Assembly (NCBI GenBank): GCA_021782525.1
Contig: JAJXUY010000071.1
Location: 1 to 7,161 of the forward strand
Source: Acidobacteriota bacterium
GTDB lineage: Bacteria > Acidobacteriota > Thermoanaerobaculia > Thermoanaerobaculales > Thermoanaerobaculaceae
Length of the DNA: 7,161 nt
Reading direction: 5' to 3'
This document shows positions 1 through 6,144 of this stretch, one piece after another. The notes below the pieces were generated by a model. It had not been told where the DNA came from and did not search any database. It saw nothing but the letters and a program-made list of their open reading frames with translations. Position 1 is the stretch's first letter, and every line of letters starts with the position of its first letter. Position numbers and translations under genes: made by a program.

Positions 1-240
1 TCTCCCAAGCGTAGAGCAGTGGTGGCCGCAGCGGAGCCGTGAACGCCTGGCCTCGCCGCGGCGTTGTGCGGGACCAGCATGCTGGTCCGACGCGCCGAGA
101 CCTGCCGCGCGACGGGTCGCCCTGACTTCGCCTGCTGCGTAGGGAAGACTCGGGCGCCCTGTGAGGCCGAACAGGATGAAGAACAGGCCGAGAAGTGTGC
201 CCCCGACGTCCTGCCAGATCGGCTCGCGGCCCTGGCTCAT
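1..240 (-). CDS. Possible small membrane protein, 3' end beyond window
   Basis: I do not recognise this gene. Reading the minus strand from an ATG at 240, the frame stays open for 80 codons to the window edge. The N-terminus is polar (MSQGREPIWQDVGG) and is followed by a hydrophobic run, TLLGLFFILFGL, at about residues 15-26, long enough for a short membrane segment. After that the translation turns Arg/Ala/Gly-rich, as non-coding high-GC frames often do, so a real protein may have ended or shifted frame around residue 35. An in-frame GTG at 267 would add an acidic start (VPAEESGTA). Neither start has a clear Shine-Dalgarno. It lies about 100 bp downstream of the RHS fragment on the same strand. 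It could equally be a remnant or a chance ORF. Confidence 0.28.
   Translation of the reverse strand, partial: MSQGREPIWQDVGGTLLGLFFILFGLTGRPSLPYAAGEVRATRRAAGLGASDQHAGPAQRRGEARRSRLRCGHHCSTLGR
71..88. repeat. 18-bp perfect palindrome
   Basis: GGACCAGCA is followed directly by its reverse complement TGCTGGTCC, giving an uninterrupted 18-bp dyad. If a 2-nt bulge (GA, 89-90) is allowed, GCG at 68-70 can pair with CGC at 91-93 and lengthen the stem. There is no T-tract on either side, so a classical terminator is not supported. It could be a protein-binding dyad or a chance structure. It sits inside the doubtful minus-strand ORF at the window edge. Confidence 0.5.
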
Positions 241-343
241 CGCAGTGCCTGACTCTTCGGCTGGCACGTCGGCCGGCTGGAACCGAGGAGGACGCAAGGC
301 TTCGTTCCCGTCCCAATGCCGTACGCGCTTGCGCTTGGCGTGG

Positions 344-1252
344 TCAGCTGGCCGCCGACATCAACACCGACGACGGGCTGCTGACAATGGCGCGCACCGA
401 GCCGAGCCGATCACTGTGATAGACCTCCACCGTGCTTCCGGCGACGTCGTGGGCCAGGCCGAGGCCGTATACGTACTTGCGCGTCCCGTCGCCGATCGCG
501 ACCGGGAGGCCGCGGCTGCTGTCGGAGGCGTACCGGATCGGCGTGCCGGTCCCGACCTGGCGGCTGAACCGCAGGCCGTTTCCGTCGTATGCGTACGTCT
601 CGCTCGAGCCCGCCACGCTGGCGGTCGTGAGCCGGTTGGCCTGGTCATACGTGCAGGTTGTGGTCGTCCCGCTCACCGTCCGGGATGTACGGTTGCCGGC
701 CGGGTCGTAGCCGTACGAGCTCGACCCTGACGCGCCCGCCGAGCTCGTGAGCCGGCTGAGCCGGTCGTAGCCGAACGAACTTGCGGTGCTCGGGTCGCCG
801 GGGCACCCGAGATCGGCCTCGGCCCAGCTGACCTGGGCCTTCCGGCCCTGGCCGCCCCCTGTCGAGCTCGGCGTGAACCGGAGCCGCAGGTCGGCGTAGC
901 TGGTGATCTGGGATGCGGCCTGCGGGCTGACGACATCGGTCACGCTCAGCCAGCCGGACCCGCTCGACCCCGGCAGGCTCGCGAAGCTGTGCGAGTAGAC
1001 GACGGCGGAGCCCTCGCGGAGCTCGACGAGGAGACCGGTGGTCTGCCCGCCGTCGCTGCCGCTCTTCGAGACCCGGTACGGCAGCTTGAGCGTCGTCAAG
1101 TCCAAAGGCGCGAGGACGTCCGAGAGGCTGACCTCGTAGTGGTTCGGCAGGTTGTGGCCGGTCGGGGAGGAGAGCACGGTCGAGTCGTTCGGGTTGACCT
1201 CGTTGATGCTCGCGTACGTTCCGGGGACTCGAGCGCCAGTACCCGGGGGCAC
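344..1252 (-). CDS. RHS/YD-repeat protein fragment with N-terminal beta-sandwich-like domain
   Basis: This is a 302-codon frame from a GTG at 1252. Residues about 12-148 resemble a beta-sandwich module often seen in exported or phage-like proteins of high-GC bacteria (YASINEVNPNDS near the start; YADLRLRF and VSWAEADL near the end). Residues 159-230 hold YD repeats typical of RHS proteins: FGYDRLSRLTS, YGYDPAGNRTS, CTYDQANRLTT and YAYDGNGLRFS. Residues 277-290 (VYHSDRLGSVRAIV) match the end of the RHS core. RHS proteins usually exceed 1000 residues, with many repeats and a variable C-terminal toxin or effector after this point. Here the frame stops 12 residues later, and there is no signal peptide or N-terminal part. 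The GTG has no clear ribosome binding site and lies 10 bp after the LuxR stop codon. I infer a doubly truncated remnant, perhaps internally fused near residues 148-158. Family assignment is firm; function as a protein is doubtful. Confidence 0.6.
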   Translation of the reverse strand: MPPGTGARVPGTYASINEVNPNDSTVLSSPTGHNLPNHYEVSLSDVLAPLDLTTLKLPYRVSKSGSDGGQTTGLLVELREGSAVVYSHSFASLPGSSGSGWLSVTDVVSPQAASQITSYADLRLRFTPSSTGGGQGRKAQVSWAEADLGCPGDPSTASSFGYDRLSRLTSSAGASGSSSYGYDPAGNRTSRTVSGTTTTCTYDQANRLTTASVAGSSETYAYDGNGLRFSRQVGTGTPIRYASDSSRGLPVAIGDGTRKYVYGLGLAHDVAGSTVEVYHSDRLGSVRAIVSSPSSVLMSAAS

Positions 1253-1262
1253 AGCCGCCCGT

Positions 1263-2063
1263 TTAGTGGGCGGCGTGGATGCTCATGGCGGCAGCCGTCC
1301 GTCCGCCGACCCCGAGCTTCTCGTACACGTGCTCCAGGTGCTTCTTGACCGTGCTCGGCGCGATCCACAGCCGGGCTGCGATCTGTGGATTCGTCCTGCC
1401 ATCGGCTACCAGCGCGAGGATCTCGCGCTCCCGCAAGGTGAGTGCATCCCACGCCCGAGACCCGCCGACGCCGACGAACGCCGCGGGTAACTCCCGCAGC
1501 CGCCGCCGCAGAAGAGCCCGCGCCTCGAGGTCAAGGAGGTGCGGTCGGAGCATCTCGAGAACGGCGCGGTCTCGCTCGGAGAAGTTGCCCTCACCAGTGC
1601 GCCTGAACAGGATGAACGACCGGTATCGGTCTCCGAGAGCGGGCAGGCCGATATCGAGCGCGTGGTCGAGCCCGACCGGGTGGAAGTACTCCCGGAAGAT
1701 GGGCAGCTCGTGGTATCGCCGCGGGCTGATCACGTCGGACATCCTGATCGCAGAAAGGTCGCCCGTCCGAGCGCGGTAGTCGACGATCGGACACGGTCCG
1801 ACTGCCCAGTAGAGCGCCTCCTCCCCCGCCGGGTCGGCCGGGTCGGCCGGGTCGGCCTGGGCCTGTGCGTCGGAGTCGATCGCGACGGTCACGGGGAAGC
1901 GCTTGGAGCGGAGGTCGATCTCCTGGTACGTGAGCGCATCACAGAGCACGAGGTCCCGGAGACGGGCGACGACCTCGACCGGGTACGGCTCGTTGAATTC
2001 GAGGCCGCCGACATCGACCAGAAACCCGAGGATCGCCGCGAGATCGGCTCGTCGCAGAGGCAT
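1263..2063 (-). CDS. LuxR-family transcriptional regulator (GAF-like N-terminus, LuxR HTH C-terminus)
   Basis: A 266-residue protein read from ATG 2063, with TAA at 1265-1263. Residues about 205-266 form a classic LuxR/FixJ-type helix-turn-helix: LTLREREILALVADGRTN opens it and IAPSTVKKHLEHVYEKLGV follows, ending close to the C-terminus as usual. The first about 190 residues lack a response-regulator receiver with phospho-acceptor Asp. They look like a degenerate sensory (GAF/PAS-like) region, including FILFRRTGEGNFSERDRAVLEMLRPHL before a linker, an arrangement seen in LuxR regulators of high-GC bacteria. An Ala-Asp-Pro tandem insert is at about residues 71-79. A TTG at 2102 would add 13 residues, but it coincides with a candidate -35 box, so ATG 2063 is preferred. 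There is no Shine-Dalgarno. The gene is divergent from the PD40 exoprotein gene, its likeliest target besides itself. The ligand is unknown. Confidence 0.87.
   Translation of the reverse strand: MPLRRADLAAILGFLVDVGGLEFNEPYPVEVVARLRDLVLCDALTYQEIDLRSKRFPVTVAIDSDAQAQADPADPADPAGEEALYWAVGPCPIVDYRARTGDLSAIRMSDVISPRRYHELPIFREYFHPVGLDHALDIGLPALGDRYRSFILFRRTGEGNFSERDRAVLEMLRPHLLDLEARALLRRRLRELPAAFVGVGGSRAWDALTLREREILALVADGRTNPQIAARLWIAPSTVKKHLEHVYEKLGVGGRTAAAMSIHAAH
1828..1854. repeat. 9-bp tandem repeat (3 units) inside the luxR-type gene
   Basis: Three exact copies of GCCGGGTCG lie head to tail and are followed by a degenerate partial copy (GCCTGGG). On the coding strand they encode Ala-Asp-Pro repeats at about residues 71-79 of the regulator. 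The unit is a multiple of three, so changes in copy number would not break the reading frame. It probably arose by slippage in a flexible loop. Confidence 0.75.
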
Positions 2064-2073
2064 CGCATTCGGG

Positions 2074-2102
2074 AAAGTACGCCGATCGGCGAATAGGCAC
2101 AA
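2074..2102 (-). promoter_or_regulatory. Candidate sigma70-type promoter of the LuxR regulator
   Basis: On the minus strand TTGTGC (2102-2097) and TACTTT (2079-2074) are separated by exactly 17 nt, fitting the TTGnnn-17-TAnnnT pattern of a housekeeping promoter. Transcription would begin near 2067, only a few nucleotides before ATG 2063. That fits the absence of a Shine-Dalgarno and suggests a leaderless or nearly leaderless transcript. The match is by eye only; short AT-rich hexamers are rare in this GC-rich context, which adds some weight. Confidence 0.5.
2080..2091. promoter_or_regulatory. Candidate operator: 12-bp perfect palindrome in the promoter spacer
   Basis: CGCCGATCGGCG is a perfect dyad located between the candidate -35 and -10 boxes and touching the -10. 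LuxR-type regulators bind such dyads as dimers, and a dimer here would block polymerase. I infer autoregulation, possibly with co-regulation of the divergent gene starting at 2226. A GC-rich 12-bp palindrome can also occur by chance. Confidence 0.4.
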
Positions 2103-2213
2103 GGGCCCGGGGCGCGGATGCTCTGCAGAACGTCAGCGGGGCCATGTCGTCGTCCTTTGTACGTCCACCCGGAGTGGATCTCGAGCACGCGGCAGCGGCA
2201 CCATTCCTGGGCG

Positions 2214-2219
2214 AAGGAG
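2214..2219 (+). promoter_or_regulatory. Ribosome binding site of the PD40 gene
   Basis: AAGGAG lies six nucleotides before the ATG at 2226. This selects 2226 over the upstream in-frame ATG at 2118, which would put a long non-hydrophobic extension before the signal peptide. Confidence 0.8.
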
Positions 2220-2225
2220 AACACG

Positions 2226-3152
2226 ATGGACCACCGGAGATCCGGCCGATTCGCTCGAAGGCTCCTGGCTTCGGGGGCCGTCGCGACCCTCACCCTGGCG
2301 ATGCTCGGCGTGTGGGCGCCGGTCGCCGCCAGACAGTTCTCGGAGTGGGGGGCACCATCTCGTACCGGTCTCGACGCCGTGAACACGACAGCGCTGGAGG
2401 GCTGCTCGATGCAGTCGCCCGACGGGCTCAGCCTGTATTTCGCGTCGAGTCGGCCGCACGGTACGGGCACCGATTTCGACATCTACGTGTCACGTCGGGC
2501 GGGCACCAGCGATGCGTGGGGCACGCCTGAGAACCTGGGCGCTCCGATCAACGGTGCCGGCAACGAGCTCTGCCCCACACCGGTGCGAGGCAACGGACTC
2601 TTCTTCGTCAGCACGAGACCAGGCGGCTATGGTGGGCAGGACCTCTACTTCACGCGACAGAACCCGACTCACGGCTGGACTGACCCGGTGAACCTTGGGC
2701 CCGGCGTCAACAGTGCTCTGAACGAGGCCGCTGCGTCGTATCTCGAAGCCGATGGGCGATCGTTCCTCTACTTCTCCAGCGGGGGGGCGGCCAACACCAG
2801 CGATATCTACGTCAGCGAGCAGGCCCCCGACGGCAGTTTCGGCCCGCGCACAGCCGTCGCCGAGCTGAACAGCGCGTTCGATGATTTCCGGCCGAACGTC
2901 CGTAGGGGCGGCCTCGAGATCGTCTTTGACTCCAACCGAGACGGGTATCAGGGTGGTTCGCGCAATCTCGACATCTGGACCGCGACGCGAGCGACCCTTG
3001 CCGACCCCTGGTCAGTGCCCGTCAATCTTGACGTGGTGAACACGCCCGCCGGTGAGATTCGGGCGTCGTTCTCCTGGGACGGCAGGACACTCTACTTCGG
3101 CCGCTCGCCGGGCCCGGTGGGATCGTCAGACCTGTTCTTCACGACCCGGTGA
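2226..3152 (+). CDS. Secreted PD40-repeat beta-propeller protein
   Basis: A 308-residue protein with strong Shine-Dalgarno AAGGAG upstream. Residues 1-35 form a signal peptide: basic n-region MDHRRSGRFARR, hydrophobic core GAVATLTLAMLGVW, and probable cleavage near APVAA. The paired arginines do not make a full Tat motif. The rest contains five PD40/WD40-like blades at about residues 62-90, 117-145, 171-198, 222-255 and 278-307. Each has a (D)G.xLYF.S.R-like core and a D(I/L)(Y/F) strand, separated by W..P.NLG-type linkers, as in TolB- and OmpA-associated PD40 proteins. Two cysteines (C60, C116) could form a disulphide. There is no catalytic motif, lipobox or anchor, so extracellular ligand or protein binding is the best inference. 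It is divergent from the LuxR-type regulator and followed by a terminator-like structure, so it is probably monocistronic. Confidence 0.87.
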   Translation: MDHRRSGRFARRLLASGAVATLTLAMLGVWAPVAARQFSEWGAPSRTGLDAVNTTALEGCSMQSPDGLSLYFASSRPHGTGTDFDIYVSRRAGTSDAWGTPENLGAPINGAGNELCPTPVRGNGLFFVSTRPGGYGGQDLYFTRQNPTHGWTDPVNLGPGVNSALNEAAASYLEADGRSFLYFSSGGAANTSDIYVSEQAPDGSFGPRTAVAELNSAFDDFRPNVRRGGLEIVFDSNRDGYQGGSRNLDIWTATRATLADPWSVPVNLDVVNTPAGEIRASFSWDGRTLYFGRSPGPVGSSDLFFTTR

Positions 3153-3188
3153 GGTTCCGGGCGGCCACTCGATAGCGCTTGATGACCC

Positions 3189-3226
3189 GGCGACCGGGGT
3201 GGACCCGATCGTCGGGTCGCCCTTTT
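3189..3226 (+). terminator. Terminator-like region with two mutually exclusive stems
   Basis: This lies about 40 bp after the PD40 stop codon. GACCCGA (3202-3208) and TCGGGTC (3212-3218) form a perfect 7-bp stem with a TCG loop. Alternatively GGCGACC (3189-3195) pairs perfectly with GGTCGCC (3215-3221). The two stems share bases 3215-3218, so they cannot form together. A short T run (3223-3226) follows. I infer a weak intrinsic terminator; the T-tract is shorter than the classical one. Confidence 0.5.
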
Positions 3227-3248
3227 CCGACAGCGGATCCGACCGACT

Positions 3249-3276
3249 CCTCGTCGCGCCGTACGCGCGCACGAGG
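3249..3276. other. Imperfect hairpin in a gene-poor stretch
   Basis: CCTCGT and CGCGC (3249-3259) pair with GCGCG and ACGAGG (3265-3276) around a CGTAC loop, with a single bulged C at 3270, giving 11 base pairs. No T-tract follows. It lies in the stretch 3153-3301, where I see no gene, and could be a second part of the PD40 terminator or a chance GC-rich structure. Confidence 0.35.
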
Positions 3277-3301
3277 CGCCGCCGCTGCGGGCGCGCGGCC
3301 C

Positions 3302-3746
3302 ACCGTCATCGCCCCCGGAAGCAACTGTACCCGGAAGTCGCGACCCTCCCAGCCGACGGGACGACCGCGACGAAGTGGCGCCCGGGCGTGCTGGACGTCG
3401 CCCTCGCGTCGGGTTGCGGGCTCGGCTCGCGGTACGAGCAGGGCGTCAAGGGGCCCGGGGGCGCGTCGCAGCCGACTACGAGTTCGCTGCCTTCGCAGGC
3501 TCCTCGCCGGCTCGCGCTCGCCGCGACCGCGGGCCCGTCCGGCCGACCGGTGAGTACCGGCTCGAGGCCGCGCCCGAGGGCACCCGGATCACCCTCTGGC
3601 TCGACGCCAGCCTCGCCGGCTCAAGGGCTGCTCTGGGCCGCGCCGTCCAGTCGTCGATGGACACGGAGGTAGCGTCGCTCACAAAGCTCAAGCGCGTGCT
3701 CGAGGCGGCGTCCAGGGCGGCGGTGTCTCGGCCAAGACACGAGTGA
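3302..3746 (+). pseudogene. SRPBCC (START/polyketide cyclase-like) family gene, multiply frameshifted
   Basis: No single frame gives the protein, but consecutive pieces from different frames assemble into a typical SRPBCC domain. KWRPGVLDVALASG and LGSRYEQGVKGPGG come from one frame (from 3373). RVAADYEFAAF follows in a second frame (from 3462). QAPRRLALAATAGP returns to the first (3496-3536). VRPTGEYRLEAAPEGTRITL and the C-terminal helix MDTEVASLTKLKRVLEA are again in the second, stopping with TGA at 3744-3746. The shifts fall near G runs at about 3457-3461 and 3531-3533, and near 3492-3498. Further upstream, TVIAP (from 3302) and YPEVATLPADG look like a shifted N-terminus without a start codon. 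Family members are about 145-160 residues and bind small hydrophobic ligands in a helix-grip fold. Either the gene is a decayed pseudogene or the sequence has indel errors; flanking genes are intact, which favours decay. Confidence 0.72.
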
Positions 3747-3773
3747 GGCCCCCGGCGGGGAGCCGGGGGCCTC
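3745..3773. terminator. Probable bidirectional terminator between convergent genes
   Basis: GAGGCCCCCGGC and GCCGGGGGCCTC form a perfect 12-bp stem around a GGGGA loop. It begins inside the TGA stop of the SRPBCC pseudogene (plus) and ends 25 bp from the stop of the M6 protease (minus), so it can end transcription from both. An alternative outer pairing, CACGAG (3738-3743) with CTCGTG (3771-3776), is also possible. No long T-tract is present on either strand, as is common in high-GC bacteria. Confidence 0.75.
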
Positions 3774-3797
3774 GTGCGATCACGTGGGTGCGTCCGT

Positions 3798-6035
3798 CTA
3801 CTTGGCGGCACGCACCTCGACCTGCATGAAGCTGTCCTGGGCGCTGATGCTGGTGATGCGGATCTGCGTCCCGGTGTTCGGGTTCATCACGCTGCCCTGC
3901 GGGTTCGCGGGGTCGTAGTAGAGGGTCCGGTCGTCGAAGACCGGGACCGCCTGCAGGCTGGGGACCGGGGACAGCACGCTGTTGACGTGCAGGTTGTTGA
4001 GCGCGTCGGTCTTGTCCAGCGTGAACGTGGAGTCATAGGACTGGATCCGGTTCCGCCAGACGGCTCCGTTGATGTTGCGCAACGCCTTGAAGTGGGCATC
4101 GATCGGGAGGAGCAGCCCGGCTCCGGGGTGCCGCCGGGTCTGGTTGTTCTTCTGGGAGGTGTCCCAGTAGTTGATCAGCAGGCCGTCCTGGTATGGGAAG
4201 TGGTCCACGTAGTTCACCAGGGCGGGGTTGTTCATGTAGCCGAAGAAGTACGGACCGGTCTTGAGGGTGGAGTCGTAGCCCTTGTACTGGCGGTATTCGG
4301 CCACGTAGTACTGGTTGAACAGGGCGGATTCCGTGCCGGTGGTGACGTGGAAGCCGGTCGTGGGCTCGTAGGTCCAGCCGGCCGCCGTCTCGGCGCCGTC
4401 GGTCGCGGAGCCGGTGACGTTGATGTCGTCGGCCATGAAGCCGAAGCCGCCGGTGTTCGCGTCGGTCCAGTAGCGGAAGCCGAGCAGGACGTTGCCGGCC
4501 GGCAGGTTCGCGGTCAGGTCAACCCAGCCGCTCGAGATCCCGGTGATCCCGAAGCCCTTGTTCTGGCCGTTCGGATCCGTCGTCGTCGAGAGATTGGTCT
4601 GGATCGGGGTCCAACTCGCCCCGTTGTCCGTGGAGTAGACCAGGTACGCGTAGTCCCAGTCGAGCTCGATGTTGTATTTCACCATGGCCGACAGGGTGGA
4701 CCCGGCGGCGAGGTTGTACGACTTGTACATGAAGTTGTCGAGGTTGTCGCCAGCGCCGCTGTAGTAGTAGTAGGTGCCGTCAAACGGAGCCCCGATGTTC
4801 GAGACGACGGTCTTCTTGGGCAGGATCACGAACAGGCCCTGCGCCTGCTTCGTGTTCGCCTCCATCGGGCCAAGCTTGAAGGTCGCCGTCTTGCCGGCGT
4901 GGGCCACCTGGTAGTTCAGCCAGCCGAGCTGGAACTTCTCCCAGGCGCCCATGTGGCTGGACTTCGAGCCGATGTCGGTGGTGCCGTCGCCCATCCAGGA
5001 GCCGGAGGACATCAGCGTCCAGAAGCCGGTCCCGTTCTCGCCGCCGGAGGTGTCGTACAGGTCTGGCAGGCCGAGGTCGTGGCCGTACTCGTGGGTGAAC
5101 ACGCCCACGCCGCCGTTCTCGGGCTGGATGGTGTACTTGCCGACCCAGTAGTCGCTGTTGCCGATCTGGATGCCACCGAGCTTGTTGAAGGCCGGACCGG
5201 CGATCCCCATCAGGTTGGAGAAGGCGTACCAGCTGTGGCTCCAGATGGCCTCCGAACCCAGGGCTCCGCCGCCGGCTTCCTCACCCTCGCCGGAGTGCAC
5301 CGACTGGAAGGTGTCGATGTAGCCGTCCGGCTCGTCGAAGTTGCCGTTGCCGTTGTAGTCGTAGCGGTCCCTCTTGTCGAACTGGCTCAGGTACTCGTTG
5401 ATCTGGGCCGGGGTCTTGCCGGCCGCGATCTGCTCGTTGTACCAGCCGTCGACGGTGTCCCTGATGAACAGCCAGACGTTCGAGTCCGGGTTGTCGTTGT
5501 ACGTCAGGTGGTTGCCGACAGGGATCCAGTCCGTCGCCTCGCCCGCGACCGTGTAGCGGCCGGACGACTGCTCGAGGTAGTAGTTGGCCATCGAGTTGGC
5601 GCCGGGCGTCCGGTCGTAGAGCAGCCCGTCCATGTGCGCCTTGCTGAAGTCCGGCACCCAGAGCGTCGTGTTGTTGACCGTGCGGTCGGGCTCCGCGATG
5701 CTGTTGTGCGGGAGGTCGCTGAACTCCCCCTGGACGGTCCAGATCATGCCCGTGCCTTCGAGCGCGAGCTGGACGTACTGGCCCTTGGCGACCTCCTTGA
5801 CCTTGCCCGGCGCCTTGCCGTTGAGCTCGGCCTCGACGGCCAGCTTCTTGAGCTCGGCCTGCTTGGTGCTGAGCGGATCCGGCTTATTGTCATTCTTGGC
5901 CGGAGTGACCTGGCCGTCCGGCGCAACCCCGTCGCGCGGCGCGGACGCGCCCACCGCGGGCGCCATCGTTGCCGTGACCAGGGTGGCTATCGCAAGTGGC
6001 AGCAGCAGACGGCGCGCTGCCCTGGCGGTCATCAT
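3798..6035 (-). CDS. Secreted M6-family metalloprotease, immune inhibitor A-like
   Basis: A 745-residue zinc endopeptidase precursor. The signal peptide is MMTARAARR plus the hydrophobic run LLLPLAIATLVTA, with cleavage probably after VGA (about residue 29). A charged Lys/Ala propeptide-like segment follows to about residue 100. The catalytic M6 domain carries HEYGHDLGLPD at residues 315-325 (H315, E316 and H319 as in HExxH, D325 as likely third ligand), a Met-turn-like LMSSGSW around M342, and HMGAWEKFQLGWL at 361-373. An Asp/Asn-rich loop at 226-241 (DYNGNGNFDEPDGYID), followed by HSGEGEEAGGG, is typical of InhA proteins and probably binds calcium. A MAM-like beta domain spans about 420-545 and an InhA-type C-terminal (VEG-like) domain about 560-740. 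There is no cell-wall anchor. Length and domain order match complete InhA proteases, which degrade host or environmental proteins outside the cell. The start is supported by GAGGAGGGA five bases upstream; a second ATG follows at 6032. All key residues are present. Confidence 0.95.
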   Translation of the reverse strand: MMTARAARRLLLPLAIATLVTATMAPAVGASAPRDGVAPDGQVTPAKNDNKPDPLSTKQAELKKLAVEAELNGKAPGKVKEVAKGQYVQLALEGTGMIWTVQGEFSDLPHNSIAEPDRTVNNTTLWVPDFSKAHMDGLLYDRTPGANSMANYYLEQSSGRYTVAGEATDWIPVGNHLTYNDNPDSNVWLFIRDTVDGWYNEQIAAGKTPAQINEYLSQFDKRDRYDYNGNGNFDEPDGYIDTFQSVHSGEGEEAGGGALGSEAIWSHSWYAFSNLMGIAGPAFNKLGGIQIGNSDYWVGKYTIQPENGGVGVFTHEYGHDLGLPDLYDTSGGENGTGFWTLMSSGSWMGDGTTDIGSKSSHMGAWEKFQLGWLNYQVAHAGKTATFKLGPMEANTKQAQGLFVILPKKTVVSNIGAPFDGTYYYYSGAGDNLDNFMYKSYNLAAGSTLSAMVKYNIELDWDYAYLVYSTDNGASWTPIQTNLSTTTDPNGQNKGFGITGISSGWVDLTANLPAGNVLLGFRYWTDANTGGFGFMADDINVTGSATDGAETAAGWTYEPTTGFHVTTGTESALFNQYYVAEYRQYKGYDSTLKTGPYFFGYMNNPALVNYVDHFPYQDGLLINYWDTSQKNNQTRRHPGAGLLLPIDAHFKALRNINGAVWRNRIQSYDSTFTLDKTDALNNLHVNSVLSPVPSLQAVPVFDDRTLYYDPANPQGSVMNPNTGTQIRITSISAQDSFMQVEVRAAK

Positions 6036-6040
6036 CGATA

Positions 6041-6049
6041 TCCCTCCTC
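6041..6049 (-). promoter_or_regulatory. Ribosome binding site of the M6 protease
   Basis: On the minus strand GAGGAGGGA lies five bases before ATG 6035 and eight before the adjacent ATG 6032, so either of the first two methionines could be used. A second purine-rich block, GGAGGATGA, lies about 8 bp further upstream. The choice changes the protein by one residue only. Confidence 0.8.
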
Positions 6050-6116
6050 GATCATCCTCCCGGACTCTTGGCCGCTGGACGCACGTGGCCTGGCTTCGAC
6101 GACGTGGCGATCAGGG

Positions 6117-6144
6117 GGGCCGTCCGGCGCGCGCCGGACGGCCC
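6117..6144. repeat. 28-bp perfect palindrome
   Basis: GGGCCGTCCGGCGC is followed immediately by its exact reverse complement, with no spacer; G6116-T6145 could add a wobble pair. As RNA it would form a stem of about 12 bp with a GCGC loop, and as DNA it is a perfect dyad. It begins about 80 bp upstream of the protease start. There is no T-tract: minus-strand transcripts continue as CCCTGATCG and plus-strand ones as TGGATGG. It may be a factor-independent terminator of the type lacking a U-tract, or a regulatory dyad for the protease. Confidence 0.65.

Noticed and set aside
161..730. Plus-strand 189-codon ORF
   Set aside because: Arg/Ala/Val-rich shadow of the minus-strand RHS fragment; no motif or ribosome binding site.
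1539..2096. Plus-strand 185-codon ORF
   Set aside because: Lies entirely opposite the LuxR regulator, whose HTH domain is unmistakable.
2063..2102. TTG at 2102 as the start of the LuxR regulator
   Set aside because: It would add 13 non-conserved-looking residues without a ribosome binding site and coincides with a candidate -35 hexamer; ATG 2063 is preferred.
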